Notes: generated by a model not told the origin, from the sequence alone. A stretch of 64,000 bases of DNA from Pseudomonas moorei (GCF_008801475.1 NZ_VZPP01000008.1:124001-188000), one strand, 5' to 3'. Positions 9,329 to 18,328 are shown, numbered from the stretch's first letter. Numbers and translations: made by a program.

Positions 9329-10663
9329 CTAACCATTCACCGGCAACTCCACCCGTGCCAGCAATCCTCCACCCTCGCGATTGCTCAACGACAGTTCCCC
9401 GCCCTGTTCGCGAACGATCGCTCGTGCAGCCGAGAGCCCCAGGCCAACCCCGCCGGTGTCTCGGTTGCGCGAGGTTTCGAGGCGGAAGAACGGATCGAAT
9501 ACCCGTTGCAAGGCCGCGTCGGGGATACCCGGGCCTCTGTCGCTGACGTCGATGCACACCGAATCGTCGTCCCGGCCCAGTGTGGCGCGCGGGCGCTGCC
9601 CGTACTTCACGGCGTTTTCCAGCAGGTTGACGATCACGCGCTTGATCCCTAGCGGCCGGCCGACATACACCAGGTGCGCCGGGCCGCTGAAACCGATGGC
9701 GATGCCCTGGTCGCGGTAGTCGTCGATGATGGTTTGCAGCAGCTCCGACAGATCGAACGCGGTGGATTGCTCCAGGTGAGTGTCATCGCGGAAAAACGCC
9801 AGGGCGGCGTTGATCATCGACTGCATCTCTTCGACATCGCGAATCAGTTTGCGTTGATGGTCCAGATCTTCCATGAATTCGCTGCGCAGGCGCATCCGGG
9901 TCAGCGGGGCGCGCAAGTCATGGGAGATGGCCGCGAGCATGTGCGTGCGTTCGCCGATGAAATGCTGGATCTGCGCCTGCATGGTGTTGAACGCGATGAT
10001 GGCCTGGCGTATCTCGTGGGGGCCTTCGATGTTGATCGGCGGTGCGCTCAGGTCGCCGCCAAAGCGCCTCGCGGCGCTGGCGAAGCGCTGGAGTGGATTG
10101 GCCAGTTGGCGCGTGGCAATCCAGGCGACCAGCAAGGTGGCGACCAGCCCCAAAGCGATGATCACCGCAATCCGCGTACCGGTGTTCAGGCCCCAGCTGC
10201 GTTCGGGGGGCGTGAACGACAGCCAGCTGCCATCGCCCAGATGCACCAGTGCGACATAACGCGCCTGCGAACTGTCCTTCGGCCAGTCATCGGGGTGGAA
10301 CACTTCCATCCCTCGGTCATCACCGAGCAATTGCTGCAGCACCGGCACCTTGCCGGCTTCGACCTGCGCGCCTCGGGCAGGCAGATCGAAGGAATCGCGG
10401 TTCGCGCTCCACGAGACATCCAGCATCGGGTTGCTCGCCGCGTTCGCCAACTGTGGGCGCAGCGGCGCCGGTGCCGCCTCGATCACTCGCGTGGTCGCGG
10501 CAATCTGTTCCAGCAGACCGGTCCGTTCGATCGGCGGACGCGCCCAGGTGCCCGCGACCTGGACGAACAGGGCATTGAGGGTTAGCGAAGCCAGCATTGC
10601 GGCGACTATGGTCAGGGCAATCCGGCGCCTGAGGGTGTCGCGGTGCAAGATCCGGAAGATCAT
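9329..10663 (-). CDS. Sensor histidine kinase, EnvZ/RstB-like
   Basis: A 444-residue membrane kinase. Two membrane helices (about 15-37 and 162-184) bracket a 125-residue periplasmic sensor region. HAMP, HisKA with phosphoacceptor His248 (AAISHDLRAPLTR) and the HATPase domain (VNLLENAVKYG N-box, DRGPGIP, GGVGLGLS) follow. It overlaps the response regulator stop by 4 bp, so the two are translated together. The signal is unknown; neighbouring cell-envelope genes hint at an envelope or membrane cue, which is inference only. It converges on the chemoreceptor gene. Confidence 0.92.
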   Translation of the reverse strand: MIFRILHRDTLRRRIALTIVAAMLASLTLNALFVQVAGTWARPPIERTGLLEQIAATTRVIEAAPAPLRPQLANAASNPMLDVSWSANRDSFDLPARGAQVEAGKVPVLQQLLGDDRGMEVFHPDDWPKDSSQARYVALVHLGDGSWLSFTPPERSWGLNTGTRIAVIIALGLVATLLVAWIATRQLANPLQRFASAARRFGGDLSAPPINIEGPHEIRQAIIAFNTMQAQIQHFIGERTHMLAAISHDLRAPLTRMRLRSEFMEDLDHQRKLIRDVEEMQSMINAALAFFRDDTHLEQSTAFDLSELLQTIIDDYRDQGIAIGFSGPAHLVYVGRPLGIKRVIVNLLENAVKYGQRPRATLGRDDDSVCIDVSDRGPGIPDAALQRVFDPFFRLETSRNRDTGGVGLGLSAARAIVREQGGELSLSNREGGGLLARVELPVNG

Positions 10664-11385
10664 GAGCGGTTGACCTTGGCCGTGAACATATAACCCCCAT
10701 TGCGTACGGTGCGGATCAGATCCGGGCGCTTGCTGTCCGGTTCGATCTTGCGTCGCAGCCGGCTGACCTGCACATCGATGCTGCGGTCGAAGGCCTCATG
10801 GCCCTGGCCGTGCGTCAGGTCGATCAGTTGCTCGCGGGTGAGGATGCGCTGCGGGTGCTCGAGGAACACCACCAGCAAGTCGAATTCACCGCCGGACAGC
10901 GGAATCATCACGTCTTCGGGCGAGCGCAGCTCGCGACAGGTGATGTCCAGGTGCCAACCGGCGAAGGCAATCACCGGCCTCGATGGTTCGACACTGTGGC
11001 TTTTCTGTTCGCCTGTGCGACGTTGCAGGGCGCGTATGCGAGCCAGCAATTCCTGGGGCGCGAAAGGCTTGGTCAGGTAGTCGTCGGCACCCAGTTCCAG
11101 GCCGACGATGCGATCGCTCAGCTCGGCCATGGCCGTCAGCATGATGATCGGGATGCCCATCTGTGCCCGCACTTTCTGGCACAGGCTCAGGCCACCCTCA
11201 CCGGGCAGCATCAGGTCGAGGATGATGGTGTCCGGTCGCCCGTGCGCGATCGCCGCCCACATGGCCTGGCCATCCGCGGCGACGTCCACCTCATAGCCAT
11301 GCTGAACGAAGAATTTCTTCAGCAAGGACAGAATTTCCGCATCGTCGTCGACGATCAGCAGTTTGCTCACGTTCACAGGATCCAT
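10660..11385 (-). CDS. OmpR-family response regulator
   Basis: A 241-residue regulator: receiver domain with acidic pocket DDD at 13-15, phosphoacceptor Asp57 (LDLMLPG) and conserved Lys in YLTKPF, then a winged-helix DNA-binding domain ending RTVRNGGYMF. The start at 11385 (MDPVNVSKLL) fits the family; the open frame extends further up but those residues are unlike a receiver. It is first in the operon with the histidine kinase and divergent from an uncharacterised small gene whose promoter region has a possible binding site. Confidence 0.92.
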   Translation of the reverse strand: MDPVNVSKLLIVDDDAEILSLLKKFFVQHGYEVDVAADGQAMWAAIAHGRPDTIILDLMLPGEGGLSLCQKVRAQMGIPIIMLTAMAELSDRIVGLELGADDYLTKPFAPQELLARIRALQRRTGEQKSHSVEPSRPVIAFAGWHLDITCRELRSPEDVMIPLSGGEFDLLVVFLEHPQRILTREQLIDLTHGQGHEAFDRSIDVQVSRLRRKIEPDSKRPDLIRTVRNGGYMFTAKVNRS

Positions 11386-11462
11386 GGGCCAAAAAAAGAA
11401 GGCATCTAAAACCATTTCGATGCCGGGGTCATTTATTTCAATCGAGCAATATTTCTTCCCGC

Positions 11463-11481
11463 CGGACATCAATCGGACATC
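11463..11481. promoter_or_regulatory. Direct-repeat operator candidate for the OmpR-type regulator
   Basis: CGGACATC occurs twice (11463-11470 and 11474-11481), start-to-start spacing 11 bp, about one DNA turn. Direct repeats at this spacing are what OmpR/PhoB-type dimers bind. It lies in the divergent region, 57 bases before the 103-residue gene. Confidence 0.4.
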
Positions 11482-11537
11482 GTCGGGCAAAAACCCTCGG
11501 GCACCCTGCGAGCATTCCATTCCAGAGGGGGGCTTCC

Positions 11538-11849
11538 ATGAAGGTTACGAACAGCAGCTATAGCGCCGAGGGCGACGACGCCACGCGTTCCCTGATCCTC
11601 ACCCAGCGCACCACCGCACCGGGACACGATACGTCGATCCTTTTCCAGCAGACGTGCCTGGAACTGGCAAGCGATCAGAGCCAGATCGTCATGCGCCGCT
11701 ACTTCGAGCGTTACAGCCCGACCAGTGACCACTGGGTGGAGTACATCCACAGCGTTTCGACTGCCGAATTCATCCACTGGATCATGACCCAGGGCCGGCT
11801 GCGCATCGAGTGCTCGGAAAATACCCCGCAAACCCACGTCCACGCCTGA
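11538..11849 (+). CDS. Uncharacterised small protein next to two-component system
   Basis: A 103-residue soluble protein without signal peptide or recognisable domain; it is rich in Thr, Ser, Gln and His and ends THVHA. The start has a very strong ribosome-binding site (GAGGGGGGCTTCC). It is divergent from the response regulator and just ahead of a lipoprotein gene (40-bp gap), so it is a plausible target of the two-component system. I do not recognise the family. Confidence 0.6.
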   Translation: MKVTNSSYSAEGDDATRSLILTQRTTAPGHDTSILFQQTCLELASDQSQIVMRRYFERYSPTSDHWVEYIHSVSTAEFIHWIMTQGRLRIECSENTPQTHVHA

Positions 11850-11889
11850 ACGGCGCGGACCATCAAGCCGTACAAGGAATATCGCATTG

Positions 11890-12558
11890 ATGAAAAGCAA
11901 GCACTCGCTGCCGTTGTTGCTGGCCGCCACCCTGGGCCTGTCGGCCTGCAGCAGCAAAAAAGTCGAACCCGAGATGTATTCGGGGTTTTTGAACGACTAC
12001 AGCGTGCTGACGGAGCACCAGTCGCCCTCGGGGCAGACTGTCCTCAGCTGGGTCAGCCCCGCCTTGGCGAAAGGCCGGTACACCCAGGTCTACCTGGCGC
12101 CGAGCCAGTTTTACCCACGGTCGCAACCGACCGAACGGATCCCGCAAAGTACCCTCTCCGAGGTGACCCGATACTACGATGCCGCCCTCAGGCACGAACT
12201 GGAAAAGGTGGTACCCGTGGTCTCGCAACCGGGCCCGAATACGCTGGTGGTGAAGCCTGCCATCACCCAGGTCGCCAGCAGCACGCAGGGCTTGCGGTTT
12301 TATGAATGGCTACCGGTCACCCTGGTCGCGGCCGGGGTGAGCACCGCCACCGGCATCCGCGATCAGGACAGCCAGATCGCCACTGAAGTGTCATTCGAGG
12401 ATGGTGTGACCGGGTTTGTCGTGGCTGAGGTGGTCCGCAAGGGCACAGGCGTGCCACTGGACGACGACAAGCAGGTCATGACCGCCGACAACCTCAAGGC
12501 CGTACTCGATGGTTGGGCCAGCGACCTGCGTCAATCTTACGTAGCGGTTGGCCGGTAA
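11890..12558 (+). CDS. DUF3313 family lipoprotein
   Basis: A 222-residue lipoprotein: signal peptide with lipobox LSACS (Cys about 20) and a mature domain with the DUF3313 pattern (YSGFLNDYSVL near the mature N-terminus, VYLAPSQFYP, VVKPAITQV). DUF3313 proteins are outer-membrane or periplasmic lipoproteins of unknown role. The ATG at 11890 is preferred to the TTG just before it. It probably shares a transcript with the 103-residue gene upstream. Confidence 0.82.
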   Translation: MKSKHSLPLLLAATLGLSACSSKKVEPEMYSGFLNDYSVLTEHQSPSGQTVLSWVSPALAKGRYTQVYLAPSQFYPRSQPTERIPQSTLSEVTRYYDAALRHELEKVVPVVSQPGPNTLVVKPAITQVASSTQGLRFYEWLPVTLVAAGVSTATGIRDQDSQIATEVSFEDGVTGFVVAEVVRKGTGVPLDDDKQVMTADNLKAVLDGWASDLRQSYVAVGR

Positions 12559-12787
12559 ACCCGGGCGGATGTCTGCTGTTGGCAGAGCGTTCGCCCCGTC
12601 ACAGCCGTGCTGTTTGTCGGCCTGCAGCGGCCCCTGGCCAGGGCGCGCAGCGGCCAGATTCACGCGCGCGAGGGCGAGGCGAACCATGGTCGTGGTCGCC
12701 GGAATTTGAAATGCACGGCATTGCTCGACAGAATGCGTCCCGACCCGGCCACAGGTGCCGGACGTTTGTGCTGAAAAGGGGTTGCCG

Positions 12788-13501
12788 TTGAACGAACAGA
12801 CATTGTCCATGCGCCTGGAACGCGTGGCCGCGCAGGTACCGGCCGGTGCGCGCCTGGCCGACATCGGCTCGGATCACGGCTACCTGCCGGTGGCGTTGAT
12901 GCGCCGTGGCGTCATCACGGCGGCGGTGGCCGGCGAGGTGGCACTGACGCCGTTCTGTTCGGCCGAACGCACGGTGCGCGAGAGCGGCCTGGACCAACGG
13001 ATCACCGTGCGCCTGGCCGATGGCCTGGCGGCGATCGAGCCCGGAGACCGGATCACGGCAATCAGTCTCTGCGGCATGGGCGGCGAGACGATCCGCGACA
13101 TCCTCGACAGTGGCAAGGCGCGTCTGAATGGCCAGGAGCGCCTGATCCTGCAACCCAATGGCGGCGAGCAACCGTTGCGTGAATGGCTGATGAACCATGA
13201 TTACCGCATCCTGTACGAGGAAGTGCTGCGGGAAAACCGCTTCGACTACGAAATCATCGTCGCCGAGCGCGACGGGCCGGTGATGTATAGCGCCGAGGAG
13301 TTGTACTTTGGCCCGCTGCAGATGCAGGCCCGCAGCCCGGCGTTCCTGCTCAAGTGGCAGCGCCTGCTGCGTCTCAAGCACAAGACCCTGGAACACGTCG
13401 CCCGGGCGCGCCAGTCGGTCCCCGAGGAAAAGGTGCGGGACATCGCCCGGCAGGCCCGGTGGATCAGCGAATTGCTCAATGGAACGCAGTGCCTGACGTG
13501 A
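12788..13501 (+). CDS. trmK: tRNA (adenine(22)-N(1))-methyltransferase TrmK
   Basis: A 237-residue class I SAM methyltransferase. The SAM-binding motif ADIGSDHGYLP and the CGMGGETI and LILQPNGGEQPLREWL blocks are hallmarks of TrmK, which methylates N1 of A22 in some tRNAs. The start is TTG at 12788, 8 bases after AAAAGGGG; an ATG at 12809 would remove conserved residues. The 229 bp before it show no gene or signal I can support. A strong hairpin follows the stop. Confidence 0.88.
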   Translation: MNEQTLSMRLERVAAQVPAGARLADIGSDHGYLPVALMRRGVITAAVAGEVALTPFCSAERTVRESGLDQRITVRLADGLAAIEPGDRITAISLCGMGGETIRDILDSGKARLNGQERLILQPNGGEQPLREWLMNHDYRILYEEVLRENRFDYEIIVAERDGPVMYSAEELYFGPLQMQARSPAFLLKWQRLLRLKHKTLEHVARARQSVPEEKVRDIARQARWISELLNGTQCLT

Positions 13502-13552
13502 TTGGGCACCCCATCGGCTTCACCGGTCGGGTGCCCAATCAGGCAGGTTTTT
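13500..13552. terminator. Shared terminator between convergent trmK and SYLF genes
   Basis: A perfect 12-bp stem (GATTGGGCACCC at 13500-13511 with GGGTGCCCAATC at 13529-13540) with an additional inner pairing. The T-run on the + strand comes a few bases later (13548-13552). The position between convergent stops suggests use from both sides. Confidence 0.7.
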
Positions 13553-14113
13553 CTAGCGTTTGATCAGGGAAATCTTCGTTCCTTCGATGCTGACCCCGGC
13601 CATTAAACCTTGCTGGTTGAAGATGAACGCATAGGCATCGTCTTTCAGCGTCGAGCTGGACAGGTTCTTCGCCGCCCCTTCGTCAACGACCACCACGGTC
13701 GGGCCTACACCGATTTCCCAGCCCTTGGTTTCAGTGACATATTTCAGGGCTTTGTCGGTCATCAGAAAAACCGCATAGCCATAGGATTGTGCGCCCGCCT
13801 GTAGTCCCCACGAGCCGCCGACGGAGTTGTAGTAATCCACGACTTTCGAGCCTTTCATTAACACGCCTTCGCCATAGCTGCCGCCGAACACCAGGCCTGC
13901 CTTGATGATTTTCGGGAAGACCAGCACTGCCTTGGCGTTGTGCGACATGGTTTCAGCTAACGGATGGGACTTGTACAGCGATTGCAAGGCTTGCCGGGAG
14001 TCGGCGTTGAGATCTTCGGCGGTGGCCGCTCCTGCAGTGTTCAGAAAACTCGCCGAGGCTAATGAGGCTGTCACCAGGACCATCGACAGGAAGAAACGCA
14101 TAGATTGAGTCAT
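13553..14113 (-). CDS. SYLF/YSC84-domain lipid-binding protein, secreted
   Basis: A 186-residue protein with a Sec signal peptide (MTQSMRFFLSMVLVTASLASASF..., cleavage near AGA-AT) and a SYLF domain: AKAVLVFPKIIKAGLVFGGSYGEGVL, GGSWGLQAGAQSYGYAVFLMT and a C-terminal GVSIEGTKISL. Bacterial SYLF proteins are periplasmic or outer-membrane lipid-binding proteins of uncertain role. The start at 14113 follows GGAGTAAGGAA; the longer open frame upstream has no signal-like character. Confidence 0.88.
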   Translation of the reverse strand: MTQSMRFFLSMVLVTASLASASFLNTAGAATAEDLNADSRQALQSLYKSHPLAETMSHNAKAVLVFPKIIKAGLVFGGSYGEGVLMKGSKVVDYYNSVGGSWGLQAGAQSYGYAVFLMTDKALKYVTETKGWEIGVGPTVVVVDEGAAKNLSSSTLKDDAYAFIFNQQGLMAGVSIEGTKISLIKR

Positions 14114-14507
14114 TTCCTTACTCCGAAAAGGGAGCAATGGACGGGAGCAGCGGTCAGCCCCTGCCTCAGACAGGAACAGCACCCACTGAAAGTATCCGGC
14201 GCACCCTAAAGTTTGTGAATTGCAAGCGTCGCGGTTGAGCGTAGCAGGGGCCCAGGCCTTGACCAGTCGCGATGCCATCACTTGTTGTGACCACCGTACA
14301 GGGGCCGGGTTCGTCGTTAACCGGCACTTTCGTTCGATTGCGGGCTGAGCCTTCAACTATTTAAGGGGGGGGGGAGTGAAAAAAAGGCCATTGGAAGGGT
14401 GTAGAGCAACCACTTTTTAACAAAGTGTGAACAACTGCTGTGATTTATTAGGACGGCGGTTCGAGTTTCACTAACCCCCCGATTGACCCTGGCCAGTGAG
14501 TTCCTGA
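14114..14507. other. Intergenic 394 bp with a G10 tract
   Basis: The divergent region between the SYLF gene and the phosphoesterase. It contains a run of ten G (14365-14374) followed shortly by seven A. No gene, repeat or clear operator is seen apart from that. The tract is 134 bases upstream of the phosphoesterase start. Confidence 0.5.
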
Positions 14508-15560
14508 TTGAAAGGCACAACTTCCCCGTCGCTGTCTGCGAAACGCTTGGTACTTCGAAGGATTGCGCGCTGCGCAGGCATCGCCACCGTGCTCTTGCTG
14601 GCGTGCGGCGGTTATTGGCTGTACACGCCGCCGTCGCCCTTTGTTCCGGTGTCAGGTCTGGAACCTTCCACTGTGTCGATGATTGCGCTGGGCGATCAAG
14701 GCAGCGCCAACATGCAGCAGTGGCGCGTAGGGCAAGCGATGGAAAAGGTCGCGGCCAGGGAAGGACGCCTGGACATGGTCGTGCTGCTGGGCGACAACTT
14801 CTACGGCAGGCCATTGACCAGTACCCGCGACCTGAGCTGGCAAACCCGATTCGAAAAGGTGTATTTGGGGCATTGGCTCAGTCACGTGCCGTTCTACGCG
14901 GTGCTGGGCAATCACGATTACCCGGTGTCGCAACCGTTTGAAATCGAATACGGCCAACAACACGTGGGTTCGGGTCGCTGGCAAATGCCAATGAACTTCT
15001 ACACCAAGGATTTCGGCAGCGTCGATGGACGTCCGTTGGTGCGAATAGTGTTCCTCGACACTGCGGCGCCACGTGAAAGCCTGCAACAGCAAATCGACTG
15101 GATCGATCAGGCGTTCCAGGCACCCGGCCCGGCTCCGGTGTGGCGAATCGCAGCGTCCCATCATCCGGTGCGCAATCAGGGCGGTCATGGTGAAGAGTCG
15201 GATCTGGTCACCCGGCTCCTGCCTGTGTTGCAACGCAACAAGGTCGATATGCTCCTGTCGGGACATGATCACAATCAGCAACTGCTGCTGCGCGCCGGGG
15301 AACCCGCGTGGGTCATCTCCGGCGGTGGGGGCCAGACGCTCGACACCCTGAGTATCTCCCCGGCAGACAGTGCGTTCGCTGCCTCGCGGGCAGGCTTTGC
15401 CAAGCTCGACCTGAAAGCCGATCAGTTGCGGCTGGCGTATTACAACGATCAGGGTGAACTGGAGTCCGACTATCGCTGGGCCAGAAACTGCCCGTGGATG
15501 GCCAAGGGCTGTTTGCTTCCAGGCACCGATCAAAAAAATATCGCCCAGTCGGACCATTGA
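14508..15560 (+). CDS. Membrane-anchored or secreted purple-acid-phosphatase-like metallophosphoesterase
   Basis: A 350-residue protein with a single N-terminal membrane segment (about 22-40), then a calcineurin-like domain facing the periplasm. Metal-binding motifs occur in order: ALGDQGS, LLGDNFYG, LGNHDYP, SHHPVRNQ and LSGHDHNQQ, all intact. The order and sizes match tartrate-resistant acid phosphatase-like enzymes that release phosphate from monoesters. The only sensible start is TTG at 14508 after AGTGAG. It is a single gene; no Pho box was noticed before it. Confidence 0.82.
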   Translation: MKGTTSPSLSAKRLVLRRIARCAGIATVLLLACGGYWLYTPPSPFVPVSGLEPSTVSMIALGDQGSANMQQWRVGQAMEKVAAREGRLDMVVLLGDNFYGRPLTSTRDLSWQTRFEKVYLGHWLSHVPFYAVLGNHDYPVSQPFEIEYGQQHVGSGRWQMPMNFYTKDFGSVDGRPLVRIVFLDTAAPRESLQQQIDWIDQAFQAPGPAPVWRIAASHHPVRNQGGHGEESDLVTRLLPVLQRNKVDMLLSGHDHNQQLLLRAGEPAWVISGGGGQTLDTLSISPADSAFAASRAGFAKLDLKADQLRLAYYNDQGELESDYRWARNCPWMAKGCLLPGTDQKNIAQSDH

Positions 15561-15835
15561 CGGGCGGTTTCGCAGTGATGAAGGCCGGAGCGTCGCCGGC
15601 CAGATGTTTAAAAAGTGACATCAGGCCTGAGGGGGCTGTGTATCGCTGTGTATCCGAACCCGGTGTACGCAGACTGGCTTACAAATGCCCCTCGATCCTG
15701 ATACATCCGGGATACACGGTTGCCGTCAAATAGCCCTGCCTTAGCGAGAAAGCAGAACGCTCTCGCACAACGGCTTATCGCCCTGGTGGCAATGACCCAA
15801 GCGGCTTGGCCGCACACCGTACCCGGAGAATCACC

Positions 15836-16297
15836 ATGTCCCGTATGTCGAACAAATCCCGTATTGGCCTGATCGCTGTTGCACTGGCCGGCAGCCTGAA
15901 CCTCGCATCGTCCGCCTTTGCCGCTGAAGCGTTGCCGCAAGGCTACCAAGTCGCTGCAGCGCAAAAGAGCGGCGAAGGCAAGTGTGGCGAAGGTAAATGT
16001 GGTGCCAGCGAAACCGGCGCCAAAGTGACCAAGGCCGGTGAAGGCAAATGCGGTGAAGGCAAGTGCGGTGACGCCTCCTTCGCGCGCACCGACACCGATC
16101 ACGACGGCCGCGTGTCGCTCAAGGAACTACTGGCCGTTGCGCCGAACGGTGGTGAAGAGTTCAAGGCGATGGACACCAACCACGACGGATACCTTTCCGA
16201 GGCCGAGGTCTACAAGTACCGTACAAACCAGTACGTCTCCAATGGCAAGAAGGTGCCGACCGAACTGTTCACCAAAATGAGCCAGGCCCGGGACTGA
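15836..16297 (+). CDS. Secreted HvfA-like protein: four EGKCG motifs joined to a pair of EF-hands
   Basis: 153 residues. Residues 1-30 form a Sec signal peptide ending AFAA. Residues 44-78 carry two EGKCGEGKCG blocks (Cys 50, 55, 72, 77) separated by a spacer. Residues 86-97 (DTDHDGRVSLKE) and 113-124 (DTNHDGYLSEAE) are complete 12-residue EF-hand loops. EGKCG repeats are the signature of HvfA-type copper-binding peptides, whose cysteines are converted to oxazolone/thioamide groups by HvfB (DUF692) and HvfC (DUF2063). No such genes are in this window, so modification must come from elsewhere or not happen. The start has GGAGAA 7 bases upstream; a terminator follows. Confidence 0.85.
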   Translation: MSRMSNKSRIGLIAVALAGSLNLASSAFAAEALPQGYQVAAAQKSGEGKCGEGKCGASETGAKVTKAGEGKCGEGKCGDASFARTDTDHDGRVSLKELLAVAPNGGEEFKAMDTNHDGYLSEAEVYKYRTNQYVSNGKKVPTELFTKMSQARD

Positions 16298-16314
16298 TTT
16301 CATCGCGCCGTTTC

Positions 16315-16347
16315 AACCTCCCCGGGGTCGCCCCGAGGGAGGTTTTC
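16315..16347 (+). terminator. Terminator of the EGKCG/EF-hand gene
   Basis: Stem AACCTCCC (16315-16322) with GGGAGGTT (16337-16344), with further C/G pairing inside, ending in TTTT. Confidence 0.8.
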
Positions 16348-16376
16348 TGGTTTGCAGGTAGGGGCTTTTGCAGGGG

Positions 16377-16412
16377 CTGGGTTGTCGGATCGCCGCATTG
16401 CAGCGAAGGCGA
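16377..16412. repeat. Degenerate REP-like sequence
   Basis: GGCTGGGTTGTCGGATCGCC and the following GCAGCGAAGG resemble the left arm of the REPIN at 42545, but no right arm is present. Confidence 0.4.
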
Positions 16413-16451
16413 TCTTGTCAGTGGCGCAAGGCTCACAGACCCGATCGCCTG

Positions 16452-18131
16452 CTAGGGAGATTTTTTCAGGCGGTAGGCCAGCGCGGGTCGGGTCATCCCC
16501 AGCAAGCGTGCCGCCTCCGAGACGTTTTGCTGGCTGCGTTCCATGGCCGCCTGAATCAACGCATCTTCCACGCCATCCAGGCCAATACCGCTATCGATGA
16601 TGGTGTCGATCCAGTCCTGGCCACTGGCGAGCGTCGATTTGACCAGGCGTCCATCGCTGGCCAGGCCAATGCTTTCAGCCAGTTGCGGTGAATGCGGGAA
16701 GAGGGCGTCGACGGTGATGCTCTGGTTCTCATCGGTGATGATCACGCCGCGCTCCATCAGGTTTTCCAGCTCGCGGATATTGCCGGGCCAGTCGTAGTGC
16801 AGGCACACCTGCAGCGCCCGGTCCGACAGGCCCAGGGTTTTTTTCTTGTAGCTGGCGTGCAGTTTTTCCAGGAAGTGTTCGATCAGCAGCGGGATGTCTT
16901 CGCGGCGTTCGCGCAAGGCCGGAATGCGCACCGGAAACACATTCAGACGGTAGAACAGGTCCGCCCGGAAACGCCCTTGCTTGACCGCGTTTTCCAGGTC
17001 TTCGTGGGTCGCGGTGATGACCCGCACGTCGACCTTGCGGGTCTGCGAGTCGCCGACTCGCTCCAGTTCCTCTTCCTGCAAGACCCGCAGCAGCGTGGCT
17101 TGCGCGCGCGGGGTCAACTCGACGATTTCATCGAGGAACAACGAACCGCCATTGGCCCGCTCGAAACGGCCCATGCGCGATTGCTGGGCACCGGTGTAGG
17201 CGCCTTTTTCCACGCCGAACAGCTCCGCTTCGATCAGGTCTGGCGGGATGGCAGCGCAGTTCAGCGCGACAAAGGGCCCGCCGGCTCGTTCGCTGCGCAG
17301 GTGCAGGCTCCGGGCGATCACTTCCTTGCCCACGCCGGTCTCACCCAGCAGCAATACCGAGGCCTTGCCCAAGGCAACCTTGTCGATCAGTGCACAGGTT
17401 CTGCGGTACACCGCCGACTGGCCGATGCCGTAGAACTTGCCGGCCTCGATCTGCAAGCGCTGGCGCATATTGGCCACTTGCACCTGAAGCGCTTGCAGTT
17501 CATCGATGATCGGGTCGCTCTGGAAGTAGCGCATGACCTCTTCGGCGTCGTCCCACTGTTCGGCGGGCTTGCCGATGATCCGGCAGTGCGCGTCGCCGCA
17601 ACCGCGGCAACTGACCTCCTTGTAGATGATCTGCCGACCGAGGAAAAACGAGCTGTAGCTGATGGCATAACCGAGCAGCATCCAGCACACCGGCTGATCG
17701 GAATGCAGGTTTTCGGTCTGGCAGTTTTCCACTTCGAAGGAGTCCTGCCATTCGATATCGGCGTAGAACTGGCCGTTCTCCAGATCGATGTCGATGGTCT
17801 GCGGGCGCACGTTGACCATGCCCTTGAGCGAGTGCAGTTGCGGGCCGGTGAAGAACATTTCCACATCACTGCCCTGGGGCCGCAACTTGCGCGCCAGTTC
17901 AGCGTCCTTGAGCCCGGACTGATAGCCTAGGCGCATGAAAAATCCCTTGGCGCGCTCGACGCCGAGCATCTCGATCAACTCGCGTCTGCACGACGCCATC
18001 ATCGACACCTGGATCAACAACATGCGTTGTTCGTCCAGCCAGATTTTCCCTTCGCTTCCGAGAAATCGAACCTGGTCGCTCAGATCCTTGAGCGACGGCG
18101 GGTGCTGGGAAGCCTTGTACGTGGTGATCAT
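16452..18131 (-). CDS. dmpR: DmpR/MopR-type sigma-54 activator sensing phenols
   Basis: A 559-residue activator: XylR_N sensory domain (about 15-120), V4R domain (to 190), linker, AAA+ domain with Walker A GETGVGKE, and a C-terminal Fis-type helix-turn-helix (SEAARLLGMTRPALAYRL). The phenol pocket and zinc site known from MopR are all present with an offset of six: His100, Trp128, Cys149, Glu172, Cys175, Cys183. The sigma-54 contact loop reads GAYTGA instead of GAFTGA, a conservative change. It is divergent from the phenol hydroxylase operon, whose control region has matching activator sites. Confidence 0.95.
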   Translation of the reverse strand: MITTYKASQHPPSLKDLSDQVRFLGSEGKIWLDEQRMLLIQVSMMASCRRELIEMLGVERAKGFFMRLGYQSGLKDAELARKLRPQGSDVEMFFTGPQLHSLKGMVNVRPQTIDIDLENGQFYADIEWQDSFEVENCQTENLHSDQPVCWMLLGYAISYSSFFLGRQIIYKEVSCRGCGDAHCRIIGKPAEQWDDAEEVMRYFQSDPIIDELQALQVQVANMRQRLQIEAGKFYGIGQSAVYRRTCALIDKVALGKASVLLLGETGVGKEVIARSLHLRSERAGGPFVALNCAAIPPDLIEAELFGVEKGAYTGAQQSRMGRFERANGGSLFLDEIVELTPRAQATLLRVLQEEELERVGDSQTRKVDVRVITATHEDLENAVKQGRFRADLFYRLNVFPVRIPALRERREDIPLLIEHFLEKLHASYKKKTLGLSDRALQVCLHYDWPGNIRELENLMERGVIITDENQSITVDALFPHSPQLAESIGLASDGRLVKSTLASGQDWIDTIIDSGIGLDGVEDALIQAAMERSQQNVSEAARLLGMTRPALAYRLKKSP

Positions 18132-18297
18132 TCAGTGCGCCCCTGATTTGTAGTTATTGGGGTGGTGATGCGTTCCGCTCAGGCTATTGGCGGATTGTTC
18201 CAGGCATCGTAGCGACCGTGGTTTTTCAGGCAAGGCAAGGTCGTTTTTTCTTTTTCTAAGCGGCCTGAAAGCGGACCAAAAGTCAATCGCCGGATGA

Positions 18298-18313
18298 TTG
18301 CTCATTTGCTCGA
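18298..18313. promoter_or_regulatory. Upstream activator site 1 for the DmpR-like regulator
   Basis: TTGCTCATTTGCTCGA is an imperfect copy (12 of 16 matches to TTGATCAATTGATCAA) of the inverted-repeat site bound by DmpR/MopR/XylR. It lies 31 bp from site 2, start to start, which puts both on the same DNA face. Confidence 0.65.
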
Positions 18314-18328
18314 AGGGGGCGGGGACGA

